From contig NZ_LFEK01000111.1 in assembly GCF_001039265.1 (NCBI RefSeq), positions 654-21,789 of the forward strand: 21,136 nucleotides of DNA, given 5' to 3'. The notes below the pieces were generated by a model. That model was not told the origin of the DNA. It searched no databases and worked only from the letters and a program-made list of their open reading frames with translations. Source of the DNA: Synechococcus sp. GFB01 (lineage in GTDB: Bacteria > Cyanobacteriota > Cyanobacteriia > PCC-6307 > Cyanobiaceae). The position numbers were made by a program, and so were the translations under genes. The number at the start of each line of letters is the position of its first letter. The stretch's first letter is position 1. Positions 1 through 7,509 of the stretch are shown one piece after another.

Positions 1-303
1 CCCCTCCAGACCGGGAAGCACCCCTCCCAGCCAGAGGATCAGCACGATCCAGCCGTTGAGCAGCAGCCCGACCCACACCAGCTGGGAAGCCCTCTGCTCA
101 CCCCAGATCTCACTGATCAGGTCGGTGCACAGGAACGTGACCGGGTAGGGCAGGGCGCCCACCGCGACCACGATCGGCCAGGAGCCGATCGAACCCAGCT
201 GCAGAAAGCGGGTGAGGCCGAGGATGTTGAGCATTCCCATCGTGCCCAGGAAGATCCCGGCCAGCACCAGAAACACCAGTTCGCGGCGCTGCTGCAGGGT
301 CAT
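1..303 (-). CDS. yhhQ: Queuosine precursor transporter (YhhQ/VUT family), 3' part outside window
   Basis: Translation of the minus strand from the ATG at 301-303 gives 101 residues and runs off the left edge. The start is supported by a GGGAGGTG ribosome-binding site a few bases upstream. Residues about 9-30 and 40-55 are hydrophobic, and the stretch ALPYPVTFLCTDLISEIWG (about 50-68) is the characteristic signature of the DUF165/VUT family. A further membrane segment covers about 78-94. Members of this family import queuosine precursors such as preQ0/preQ1 across the inner membrane for tRNA anticodon modification (known for E. coli YhhQ). It lies head to head with truB with only 36 bases between the two starts. 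Family assignment is firm; the exact substrate is inferred. Confidence 0.85.
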   Translation of the reverse strand, partial: MTLQQRRELVFLVLAGIFLGTMGMLNILGLTRFLQLGSIGSWPIVVAVGALPYPVTFLCTDLISEIWGEQRASQLVWVGLLLNGWIVLILWLGGVLPGLEG

Positions 304-339
304 CGGCACCTCCCATGGCACCCTGCAAGCCTGACGGCG

Positions 340-1236
340 ATGGTGATGGCTGACCAGCCCTGCGGCTTCCTGGTGCTCGACAAACCGGCCGGCCTGAGCT
401 CCCATGCCTGCGTGGGCCGGGTGCGGCGGGCCTACGGACTGCGTCGGGTGGGCCACGGCGGCACCCTTGATCCTGCCGTGACCGGCGTTCTGCCGATCGC
501 CCTGGGGCCCGCCACCCGCCTGCTCCCCTACCTGAGCGGCACCAAGGCCTACCGCGGCGTGGTGCAGCTGGGGCTGACCACCAGCACCGATGATCTGGAG
601 GGGGAGGTGATCCGACGGGCAGCCCTGCCGGAGGGTCTGACCTGGGCCGACCTGGAGAGGGCGCTCGGGGGCTTCCGGGGCACCATCGAGCAGGTCCCTC
701 CGCAGGTGTCAGCCGTGCACGTGAACGGCCAGCGCGCCTATCAGCGGGTGCGGCGAGGCGAGCAGCCGGCGCTGGAGGCACGCCCGGTGACGATCCACAA
801 CCTGGATCTGCTCGACTGGGATCCGCTCAGCGGTCAGCTGGAGCTGGCCCTGCGCTGCTCGGCCGGCACCTATGTGAGGTCTCTGGCCAGGGATCTGGGA
901 ACCGTGCTGGGCTGCGGCGGCGCCCTGGCCAGGCTTCGACGCACCGAGGCGCTGGGCTTCGGGCTCGAGCAGGCCATGCCCCTGGAAGCGCTGGAAGCCG
1001 GCTCTCCGCCGCCGCTTCTGGATCCCTTGCTGCCGTTGGCCCACCTGCCCCGGCGGCCGCTCAGCCCCGCGGAGCTGAGCGGCTGGCGCTGCGGCCGTGC
1101 GCTGAGCAGCGATCTGAACCTGCCGGCAGGCGCGGCCGTGGTGGTGCTTCAGCCGGATGGCAACCTGGCTGGCATGGCGCACTCCGATGGCGAAGGCCAC
1201 CTGCAGCCCAGGCTGGTACTGCACGCCGCCGCTTGA
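340..1236 (+). CDS. truB: tRNA pseudouridine(55) synthase TruB
   Basis: This 298-residue protein isomerises U55 to pseudouridine in the T-loop of tRNAs in the cytoplasm. The N-terminus has the TruB opening GFLVLDKPAGLSSH (about residues 9-22). The catalytic motif GHGGTLDPAVTGVLP follows, with the nucleophilic aspartate at about D44. The KAYRG element is near 69-73 and the AGTYVRSLARDLG motif near 180-192. Length is close to the usual bacterial size. Two in-frame ATGs (340 and 346) are possible and neither has a strong ribosome-binding site, so the start is uncertain by two codons. The C-terminal quarter is Pro/Leu-rich and less conserved. The YebC gene follows 45 bases downstream, probably in the same transcript. 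Confidence 0.95.
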   Translation: MVMADQPCGFLVLDKPAGLSSHACVGRVRRAYGLRRVGHGGTLDPAVTGVLPIALGPATRLLPYLSGTKAYRGVVQLGLTTSTDDLEGEVIRRAALPEGLTWADLERALGGFRGTIEQVPPQVSAVHVNGQRAYQRVRRGEQPALEARPVTIHNLDLLDWDPLSGQLELALRCSAGTYVRSLARDLGTVLGCGGALARLRRTEALGFGLEQAMPLEALEAGSPPPLLDPLLPLAHLPRRPLSPAELSGWRCGRALSSDLNLPAGAAVVVLQPDGNLAGMAHSDGEGHLQPRLVLHAAA

Positions 1237-1281
1237 GGAGGCCCCGCACCGTCTCTCCTGCCGTTCGTTCCGAAACCTGCG

Positions 1282-2064
1282 ATGGCCGGCCACAGCAAGT
1301 GGGCCCAGATCAAACGCACCAAGGCGGTGGTCGACGCCAGGCGCGGTGCCGTGTTCACCAGGCTCGGCCGGGAGATCATGGTGGCGGCCCGCGGCGGTGC
1401 CGATCCGGCCGGCAACTCTCAGCTGCGCACGGCGATCGAGAAAGCCAAGGCGGCCGGTGTGCCCAACGCCAACATCGAGAGGGCCATCGCCAAGGGGTCG
1501 GGCCAGCTCAGCGGTGAAGGCGCCACCTTCGAGGAGGTGCGCTACGAGGGCTATGGCCCCGGCGGCGTGGCCGTGCTGGTGGAGGCGTTCACCGACAACC
1601 GCAACCGTACGGCCGCCGACCTGCGCCTGGCCTTCAGCAAGCATGGCGGCAATCTGGGCGAAACCGGCTGCGTGGGCTATCTGTTCGAACAGCGCAGCGT
1701 GGTGCGCCTGGTCGGTGCCGATGGCGGTCCGATCGCCGAGGAGGCCCTGCTGGAGACCCTGCTGACCCTGGAGGAGCAGGGCGGCCCCGGCGCCGTGGGC
1801 TATGAGCTGCTCGGGGATGGAGCCGAGGTGTTCGGAGCCTTCGCCGACCTGGAAGCGCTTCAGGCGGGACTGCGCAACCAGGGGATGGCCGTGGAGGCCT
1901 GGGAGCACCGCTGGATTCCCCAGACCAGCTGTCCGCTCAGTGAGCCCGAGCAGCTGCGTCGCTGCCTGAAACTCCTGGATGCCCTCGAGGAGCTTGACGA
2001 CGTGCGCAGCGTGACCGCAAACCTCGAGGCCGACGAGGCGCTGCTGCATGCCCTCGCCGAGTGA
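1282..2064 (+). CDS. YebC/PmpR (TACO1-like) family protein
   Basis: This 260-residue protein opens with [20 protein letters not shown], the hallmark of the YebC/PmpR/TACO1 family. It continues with [19 protein letters not shown] (about 50-68) and the loop [19 protein letters not shown] (about 89-107). Family members have been described as transcriptional regulators (PmpR) and, more recently, as ribosome-associated factors that help translate proline-rich stretches; which applies here cannot be read from sequence. Length is normal to slightly long. It follows truB by 45 bases on the same strand and is the last intact gene before the insertion-sequence block that begins at 2101. Confidence 0.93.
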   Translation: MAGHSKWAQIKRTKAVVDARRGAVFTRLGREIMVAARGGADPAGNSQLRTAIEKAKAAGVPNANIERAIAKGSGQLSGEGATFEEVRYEGYGPGGVAVLVEAFTDNRNRTAADLRLAFSKHGGNLGETGCVGYLFEQRSVVRLVGADGGPIAEEALLETLLTLEEQGGPGAVGYELLGDGAEVFGAFADLEALQAGLRNQGMAVEAWEHRWIPQTSCPLSEPEQLRRCLKLLDALEELDDVRSVTANLEADEALLHALAE

Positions 2065-2066
2065 CG

Positions 2067-2092
2067 GCCAGACCGCTCATGGTCCCGCTGGC
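2067..2092 (+). terminator. Possible hairpin after yebC
   Basis: Immediately after the yebC stop codon GCCAGACC (2067-2074) can pair with GGTC (2081-2084) and TGGC (2089-2092) around the loop GCTCAT, leaving a CCGC bulge. There is no T-tract, so this is only a weak terminator candidate. Confidence 0.25.
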
Positions 2093-2104
2093 TGCATGGC
2101 CTAG

Positions 2105-2117
2105 GAGGCTGCTGAAA
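2105..2117 (+). repeat. IS5-family left terminal inverted repeat
   Basis: GAGGCTGCTGAAA, an exact reverse complement of 3453-3465, preceded by the CTAG target duplicate. Confidence 0.85.
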
Positions 2118-2273
2118 TAGCGGTCCATCCGAGCCTTCCTGCACCGGATTCAGAGTCCAGAGTCCCTGACGCCTCCAATCGGAAGACGGTCTTGGCGTAC
2201 TGGGCAGTGATCCCCGACGTCAGCGGCGAGGTCCAGCCGGACGATCGCTGCTGAGACCCTCGCACCTGCCCTT

Positions 2274-3409
2274 TCATGCCAGGACCTCCCGTGGGCTGAG
2301 CAGGTTGGCCAGGCGGATCAGGTTGTAGGCCACCACGTGCAGCCGAAACACCGCTCCCACCCGCGATCGCCCCCTGGTCTTGAGCTGCCGCAGTCCGGCG
2401 GCCTGTTTGATCCAGCCAAATACCTGCTCGATCCGTCTCCTGGCGTTGATCGAGCGGGCATAGCCCGCATGGCGAACGGTGCGGCCGTCGATGGCGGAGC
2501 GCCGGCGGGTCTGGATGTTCTGGGTGACATGGGGCGTGATGCCGGCGATGCGCAGATCGGCCACGAAATCCCTGGTGTCGTAGCCCTTGTCGGCCCCCAG
2601 TGTCTTCTGGTGGGCACCCGGCAGTGAGCGCGCCATCCGCACGGCCGCCGCACGCTCCCCGTAGCCGTCTGCTGGGGTGACCTCGCTGGCCACCACCAGA
2701 CCGTGCCGGTTCTCCATCAGGCAGTGCCCCAGATAGCTGAGGAACGCCCCAGTGCTGTTCGACTTGCGGAACAGACGCGCCTCCGCGTCGCTGCTGGAGC
2801 GATGCGTCTGGTTGGAGAGCAGCAGGCCGCGGAAGTCGCCCTTGGCGCGCTTCTTCTGCTTGCCAGGAGATGATCCAAACCCATTCCCGCCACTGGACGG
2901 TGGTGGATCGTCGTCGATCCCATCGATCCGCTCCAGGGAGCCATGAGAGGCCCAGGCCCGCAGCAGGGTGCCATCCACGGAGAAGTGCTCGGAGCTCAGC
3001 AGCGGCATGACCTCCGGCGAGGCCAGCAGCAGCTCCAGGAACATCGCCATCAGCTCCTCGTTGAGCAGCCGGTCGCGGTTCTTGGTGAATGTGGTGGGAT
3101 GCCAGACGGGATCGTCCGGGTTGAGGCCGACAAACCAGCGAAACAGCAGGTTGTAGTCCAGTTGCTCGATCAGCATCCGCTCCGAGCGGATGCCGTAGAT
3201 CGCCTGCAGCAACAGGGCCAGCAGCAGCTGCTCCGGCGGGATCGAGGGGCGCCCACCCTCGGGGTAGAGCCTGCAGAAGGTGGGGTTGAGGCGATCCAGG
3301 GCTTGATCGGCCAGCCGCCGCACCTGCCGCAGGGGATGGCCTTGGGGATCCGCTCTTCTGTGGAGACGTAGGAGAACAGAGGACCGGTGCGTTCCTGCTG
3401 GCCGCGCAT
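2274..3409 (-). pseudogene. IS5-family transposase, frameshifted near the N-terminus
   Basis: The long frame (start-like GTG at 3321-3323, stop at 2274) encodes about 349 residues with a DUF772-type N-terminal region followed by a DDE domain. The likely catalytic residues are D117 (FSVDGTLLRAW), D245 (GADKGYDT) and E299 (RRRIEQVFGWIK). The natural N-terminus lies in another frame, from the ATG at 3407-3409: MRGQQERTGPLFSYVSTEE, then RIPKAIP. The two frames join if one G is restored near 3336-3342 (AAGGCCATCC read as AAGGGCCATCC). So the copy carries a 1-base deletion about 22 codons in. A short Ser/Gly/Pro-rich stretch (about residues 138-155) lies in the insertion between the first and second catalytic aspartates. 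The element would be inactive unless translated from the internal GTG or unless the deletion is a sequencing error. Confidence 0.85.
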
Positions 3410-3452
3410 CCGCTCAGTGCCGTTGGGCCATTCTCCCGCGGCTGGACCAGTT

Positions 3453-3465
3453 TTTCAGCAGCCTC
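3453..3465 (-). repeat. IS5-family right terminal inverted repeat
   Basis: TTTCAGCAGCCTC, an exact reverse complement of 2105-2117, followed by CTAG. Confidence 0.85.
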
Positions 3466-4555
3466 CTAGTGTCCCGTCCCGGAGATTTGCGAACAAAGTC
3501 GCTGGAGCTTCTCCAGGATTGAATCCGCGTTTGCGGTCCAGTTGAACGGCGCTTTGGTCTTGTTGTAGGCGGCCACGAACTGCTCGATCTTGGCGATCAG
3601 CTCCTTGACGCTGGAGAAGCTGCCGCGCCGGATCGCCCGCTGGGTGATGATCCCGAACCAGCGCTCCACCTGGTTCAGCCAGGAGGCGTATGTGGGCGTG
3701 TAGTGCACGTGGAAGCGGGGCCTCTGCGCCAGCCACGCCCTGACCTTGGCGTGCTTGTGGGTGCAGGTGTTGTCCACCACCAGATGGACGTCCAGATCTT
3801 CCGGGACGGACTTCTCGATCTGCCTGAGGAACCCCAGGAACTCCTGGTGCCGGTGGCGGGGTTTGCACTGGGTGATCACTTCTCCTGTGGCCACGTCCAA
3901 AGCCGCGAACAGGGTGGTGGTGCCGTGGCGGATGTAGTCGTGAGTGACGCCTTCCACGTAGCCCAGACCCATGGGCAGGAGCGGCTGGGTGCGGTCCAGG
4001 GCCTGGATCTGCGTCTTCTCGTCGACGCAGAGCACCATCGCCTTGTCCGGCGGGTTCAGGTACAAGCCAACGATGTCCCGGACCTTCTCAACAAAGAAGG
4101 GTCGGTCGAAAGCTTGAAATGCTTCTGGCGGTGGGGCTGCACCGAGAAGGTCTGCAGCCAGCGGTGGACCGTGGTCTTGGAGATCCCAGTCGCTGCAGCC
4201 AAGTCCGAGCGCTCCACTGGGTGCTGCCATCGGTTGGCTTGGTCTGCAGGGCCCGGTTGATGACCTCGGCCACCTTGTCGTCCTCGTAGGTGCGGGGCCG
4301 GCCAGGACGCAGTTCGTCATGAAGGCCCTCGATGCCCAGATCGAGGTAGCGCTGCCGCCATTTGCCCACCGTTGAGCCGCGGACTCCAAATTGCTTGGCA
4401 ACAGCGGTGTTGGTGTCACCAGCAGCGCAGGCCAGCACGATCTGCGCCCGCTGAACGATCGAATGCGGCAAGGTCCTTGATCCAGCCAGGCTCTGGAGCT
4501 GGCTGGTCTCATCAGCCGACAGCTCCAGAGGAGCCATGGGGCGACCAGTCGGCAT
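3466..4555 (-). pseudogene. IS630-family transposase, copy 1, with two frameshifts
   Basis: The frame from ATG 4553-4555 begins MPTGRPMAPLELSADETSQL, with the helix-turn-helix region GVRGSTVGKWRQRYLDLG. It loses its frame near 4199-4203, where AAGTCC stands for AAAGTCC in the intact copy. The DDE half (VLCVDEKTQIQ, HLVVDNTCTHKHA, WLNQVERWFG) resumes in a different frame from about 4105 downward, after a second missing base near 4108 (GGGTCGG against GGATCGG plus a substitution). The intact sister gene at 5451-6542 makes the defects plain. The stop codon TAG at 3466-3468 consists of the TA target duplication plus a flanking base, not element sequence. It is non-functional as read. Confidence 0.88.
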
Positions 4556-4613
4556 GAAACGACTCCCCGAGGAGACACTTCATATTCTACCGGCTATTTG
4601 CGGGACGGCACAC
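3469..4613 (-). mobile_element. IS630-family insertion sequence, copy 1
   Basis: This 1145-bp element is flanked by TA at 3467-3468 and 4614-4615, the target duplication expected for the IS630/Tc1/mariner group. Imperfect terminal inverted repeats are visible: GTGTCCCGTCCCG at the left end and GTGTGCCGTCCCG read inward from the right end. It is a near-duplicate, in the same orientation, of the element at 5454-6600. The target TA lies inside the CTAG duplicated by the neighbouring IS5 element. Confidence 0.9.
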
Positions 4614-4617
4614 TAGC

Positions 4618-4659
4618 TGTTCTGTCTCAGCAGGTTGTTCAGTGACAAGGGTGTGAGGC
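4618..4659 (+). repeat. IS481-like left terminal inverted repeat
   Basis: Imperfect inverted repeat of 5404-5449. Shared blocks are TGT at the tip, CAGGTTGTTC, TGACAA and GGTGTGAGGC. Confidence 0.65.
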
Positions 4660-4705
4660 CGCTACGGGTTGAGGTGCGACCCACCAACCCAGACCTCACG
4701 CACCT

Positions 4706-5367
4706 ATGCAGAGCCACCCCAATGCCTGTCTGACGCAGAAGGGGCGCCTCCGCCTGGTGACCCAGCACCTGGACCACGGTCGCAGCCTGTCGGAACTCGC
4801 CTCTGAGAACGGGATCAGCGCCTCCGCTGCGCCTACCGCTGGCTGGCCCGTTACAGCTCTGGCGGTCCAGCCTCTCTGGTGGATCGACGCAGCGTTCGCC
4901 GCACCAAGCGGCGCATGCTCGATCCACGGCAACTGCAGTACGCTGTGGATCTGCGGCACCAGCGCTTGCACCTCCGGCACATCGCCCAGCTGCTCCGGGC
5001 TCCGTTCTCCACCGTCGCCAGAGCCCTCAGCCGACTCGGACTGGGGCGACTGAGGACTCTGAACCCCAAGCCTCCCGTTCAGCGCTACGAGTGGGAGCGA
5101 CCGGGCGACCTGATCCACATCGACGTCAAATCCCCCGCCCGGTTCCGCAAGGTGGGCCACCGGATCACCGGCGACCGCCAGCGCCACAGCGGTCAGGCCG
5201 AGGAAATCTGCCGCCACCGTGCCCGCGTCTACGAGCAGGCCCGTCAGCGTCAACCCCGCCGCTGGAGCCGCTCCACCCGCTGCTGGCATCAGCCGGGTGT
5301 GGTCTTGATCAATCCGCCACCACATGAAACCGAGATCAATCCAGCTACGTTGGTGATGGCCGCCTGA
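4706..5367 (+). pseudogene. IS481-family transposase remnant, frameshifted, with foreign-looking tail
   Basis: From ATG 4706 the frame reads MQSHPNACLTQKGRLRLVTQ and on to SELASENGIS, a typical IS481 helix-turn-helix start. Near 4820-4828 it must shift frame to continue as RCAYRWLARYSSGGPASLVD, then the DNA-binding second half. The start of the DDE domain follows: QRYEWERPGDLIHIDVK with the first catalytic Asp, then VGHRITGDR near 5150-5180. Beyond this the IS481 catalytic core is missing. Instead the same frame carries ARVYEQARQRQPRRWSRSTR and ends near VLINPP. That tail resembles the C-terminal end of other (IS3-like) transposases more than IS481, though the match is by eye only. The remnant cannot encode an active enzyme. 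Confidence 0.72.
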
Positions 5368-5403
5368 TCAGCAGCAGGGGCGTCATCTTTCCTGACAGTC
5401 ACC

Positions 5404-5449
5404 GCCTCACACCTCTTTGTCAGCCGGAACAACCTGGTGGCGCTACACA
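5404..5449 (-). repeat. IS481-like right terminal inverted repeat
   Basis: Imperfect inverted complement of 4618-4659, ending ...ACA next to GCTAG. Confidence 0.65.
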
Positions 5450-5450
5450 G

Positions 5451-6542
5451 CTAGTGTCCCGTCCCGGAGATTTGCGAACAAAGTCGCTGGAGCTTCTCCA
5501 GGATTGAATCCGCGTTTGCGGTCCAGTTGAACGGCGCTTTGGTCTTGTTGTAGGCGGCCACGAACTGCTCGATCTTGGCGATCAGCTCCTTGACGCTGGA
5601 GAAGCTGCCGCGCCGGATCGCCCGCTGGGTGATGATCCCGAACCAGCGCTCCACCTGGTTCAGCCAGGAGGCGTATGTGGGCGTGTAGTGCACGTGGAAG
5701 CGGGGCCTCTGCGCCAGCCACGCCCTGACCTTGGCGTGCTTGTGGGTGCAGGTGTTGTCCACCACCAGATGGACGTCCAGATCTTCCGGGACGGACTTCT
5801 CGATCTGCCTGAGGAACCCCAGGAACTCCTGGTGCCGGTGGCGGGGTTTGCACTGGGTGATCACTTCTCCTGTGGCCACGTCCAAAGCCGCGAACAGGGT
5901 GGTGGTGCCGTGGCGGATGTAGTCGTGGGTGACGCCTTCCACGTAGCCCAGGCCCATGGGCAGCAGCGGCTGGGTGCGGTCGAGAGCCTGGATCTGTGTC
6001 TTTTCGTCGACGCAGAGCACCATCGCCTTGTCGGGCGGGTTCAGGTACAGGCCAACGATGTCGCGGACCTTCTCCACAAAGAACGGATCGGTGGAGAGCT
6101 TGAACGATTTCTGCCGGTGGGGCTGGACCGAGAAGATCTGCAGCCAGCGGTGAACTGTTGTCTTTGAGATCCCAGTCGCCGCTGCCAAAGTCCGAGCGCT
6201 CCAGTGGGTGCTGCCATCGGTTGGCTTGGTCTGCAGGGCCCGGTTGATGACCTCGGCCACCTTGTCGTCCTCGTAGGTGCGGGGCCGGCCGGGACGCAGT
6301 TCGTCATGAAGGCCCTCGATGCCCAGATCGAGGTAGCGCTGCCGCCATTTGCCCACCGTTGAGCCGCGGACTCCAAATTGCTTGGCGACAGCGGTGTTGG
6401 TGTCACCAGCAGCGCAGGCCAGCACGATCTGCGCCCGCTGAACGATCGAATGCGGCAAGGTCCTTGATCCAGCCAGGCTCTGGAGCTGGCTGGTCTCATC
6501 AGCCGACAGCTCCAGAGGAGCCATGGGGCGACCAGTCGGCAT
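5451..6542 (-). CDS. IS630-family transposase (full length)
   Basis: This 363-residue protein starts at ATG 6540-6542, with GGGGAG upstream. The N-terminal half holds a helix-turn-helix pair: AVAKQFGVRGSTVGKWRQRY at about 51-70 and ATGISKTTVHRWLQIF at about 122-137. The DDE domain follows with D179 (VLCVDEKTQ), D262 (HLVVDNTCTH) and E298 (WLNQVERWFG). The D-to-E spacing of 35 residues is typical of IS630/Tc1 enzymes. It performs cut-and-paste transposition into TA dinucleotides. The last element-encoded codon is His363; the stop codon TAG is formed by the duplicated TA plus the next flanking base. It is intact and may be active. Copy 1 has the same gene with two frameshifts. Confidence 0.93.
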   Translation of the reverse strand: MPTGRPMAPLELSADETSQLQSLAGSRTLPHSIVQRAQIVLACAAGDTNTAVAKQFGVRGSTVGKWRQRYLDLGIEGLHDELRPGRPRTYEDDKVAEVINRALQTKPTDGSTHWSARTLAAATGISKTTVHRWLQIFSVQPHRQKSFKLSTDPFFVEKVRDIVGLYLNPPDKAMVLCVDEKTQIQALDRTQPLLPMGLGYVEGVTHDYIRHGTTTLFAALDVATGEVITQCKPRHRHQEFLGFLRQIEKSVPEDLDVHLVVDNTCTHKHAKVRAWLAQRPRFHVHYTPTYASWLNQVERWFGIITQRAIRRGSFSSVKELIAKIEQFVAAYNKTKAPFNWTANADSILEKLQRLCSQISGTGH

Positions 6543-6600
6543 GAAACGACTCCCCGAGGAGACACTTCATATTCTACCGGCTATTTGCGGGACGGCACAC
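5454..6600 (-). mobile_element. IS630-family insertion sequence, copy 2 (intact)
   Basis: This 1147-bp element is flanked by TA at 5452-5453 and 6601-6602, with the same GTGTSCCGTCCCG-type terminal repeats as copy 1. The target TA is the centre of the CTAG at the right end of the IS481 remnant. The two IS630 copies are direct repeats enclosing that remnant. They are nearly identical over both outer parts but differ by roughly 11% in a central patch of about 260 bp. Confidence 0.92.
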
Positions 6601-6638
6601 TAGGATTGAAAAGATCCATATGAGCAGGGTAGGCAAGC

Positions 6639-7469
6639 ATGGGATCGTTCACAGGCATTCTGCTCATCCTGCTTATCCTTCTTGGCAGCAAGGGCATCAA
6701 ACTAGATCGCGAATACCAGCGTGGCGTGATCTTTCGGCTGGGGCGGCTGAAGGGAGTGATGGGGCCGGGCCTGTACTGGATCGTGCCGTTTGTTGATCAG
6801 AAGGTGCAGCTGGATGTACGCACCAAAACCGTCAGTATCGAGCCCCAGGAAACGGTCACCGCTGACAGCGTGACCATCAAGGTCAACGCCGTTCTGTATT
6901 ACTGCATTCTCAATGGCGACATGGCCGTGATCCGCGTCGAGAACTATCAGCTGGCAGTGTATCAAGTTGCCCTGACCACACTGCGCAATGTGGTGGGGCA
7001 GAATATGCTGGATGACGTCTTGCAGAACCGCGACAAAATCAATCTGAAGGTTCAGGAGATCGTCGACGAAATCACGGCACCCTGGGGAATCGAGATTGAA
7101 CGTGTGGAGATCAAGGACGTCGAGATTCCGCTGGGCATGCAACGAGCCATGGCCAAGGAAGCGGAAGCACTGCGCGAGAAGCGCGCCCGTCTGATCAAGG
7201 CTGCCGCGGAGCAGGAGGCGTCCATCAAGCTCTCGGAAGCCTCCAAGACCATCCTGCAGAACCCCCTGGCCCTCGAGCTCAGGCGCATGCAGATGCTCAC
7301 CGAGATCGGAGCCGAGAACAACACCACCACAGTCGTGATGATCCCGTCCGACCTGATCACGCTGGCCAGGCACTGGTCGGCTCCGGCCGACAGGCCACCC
7401 AGCAAGGAGGAGGAAAACCTGGAGAACCCGCTGAGCGAATCGAGCCCATTCGATTCCGACCAGGTCTGA
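6639..7469 (+). CDS. SPFH/band-7 (stomatin/slipin-like) protein
   Basis: This 276-residue membrane-anchored protein begins with a hydrophobic anchor (about residues 5-17, GILLILLILLG). A band-7 domain follows: YQRGVIFRLGRLKGVMGPGL (about 26-45), the central strands with DVRTKTVSI (about 59-67), and RNVVGQ with the coiled helix EALREKRARLIKAAAEQEAS near the C-terminal half. The final 35 residues are acidic and look disordered. Stomatin-like proteins form oligomeric scaffolds in lipid microdomains and often work with membrane proteases; no NfeD partner gene is visible here. The start is preceded by AGGGTAGG. Only 36 bases separate the start from the end of IS630 copy 2, so its ancestral upstream region has been displaced. 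The pcm gene follows 40 bases downstream. Confidence 0.93.
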   Translation: MGSFTGILLILLILLGSKGIKLDREYQRGVIFRLGRLKGVMGPGLYWIVPFVDQKVQLDVRTKTVSIEPQETVTADSVTIKVNAVLYYCILNGDMAVIRVENYQLAVYQVALTTLRNVVGQNMLDDVLQNRDKINLKVQEIVDEITAPWGIEIERVEIKDVEIPLGMQRAMAKEAEALREKRARLIKAAAEQEASIKLSEASKTILQNPLALELRRMQMLTEIGAENNTTTVVMIPSDLITLARHWSAPADRPPSKEEENLENPLSESSPFDSDQV

Positions 7470-7509
7470 CGTTTCGATTGCCTCAATCATCTGGAAGGTG
7501 ATCATCCTC

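Larger units (their letters stand above)
2105..3465 (-). mobile_element. IS5-family insertion sequence
   Basis: The element is bounded by perfect 13-bp inverted repeats, GAGGCTGCTGAAA at 2105-2117 and its complement at 3453-3465. Each end is flanked by CTAG (2101-2104 and 3466-3469), consistent with the 4-bp YTAR-type duplications known for the IS5 group. The 1361-bp length and a single DDE transposase on the minus strand fit the family. The transposase is frameshifted (separate entry). The right-hand CTAG has itself been used as the insertion site of the adjoining IS630 copy. The region between the left repeat and the transposase stop (2118-2273) shows no gene. Confidence 0.88.
4618..5449 (+). 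mobile_element. IS481-family element remnant
   Basis: The segment lies between two CTAG sites and has related ends. The left end (4618-4659) and the complement of the right end (5404-5449) share TGT, CAGGTTGTTC, TGACAA and GGTGTGAGGC in the same order. IS481 itself is known to insert at NCTAGN. The 832-bp length is shorter than a full IS481 element of about 1 kb. The transposase inside is frameshifted and truncated (separate entry). The element is therefore dead, and each of its flanking CTAG sites has taken an IS630 insertion. Confidence 0.7.

Noticed and set aside
709..2049. 446-residue open frame antisense to truB and yebC
   Set aside because: Runs across two well-identified genes, Gln/His/Ala-rich translation without a recognisable domain; a consequence of high third-position GC.
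4206..4578. Upstream extension (MSPRGVVSCRLVAPWLL...) of the minus frame in IS630 copy 1
   Set aside because: Out-of-frame reading of the transposase N-terminal region; the intact copy shows the true start.
3469..6600. Functional composite transposon carrying cargo
   Set aside because: The enclosed segment is only a dead IS481 remnant, and each IS630 copy has its own TA duplication, so the two inserted independently.
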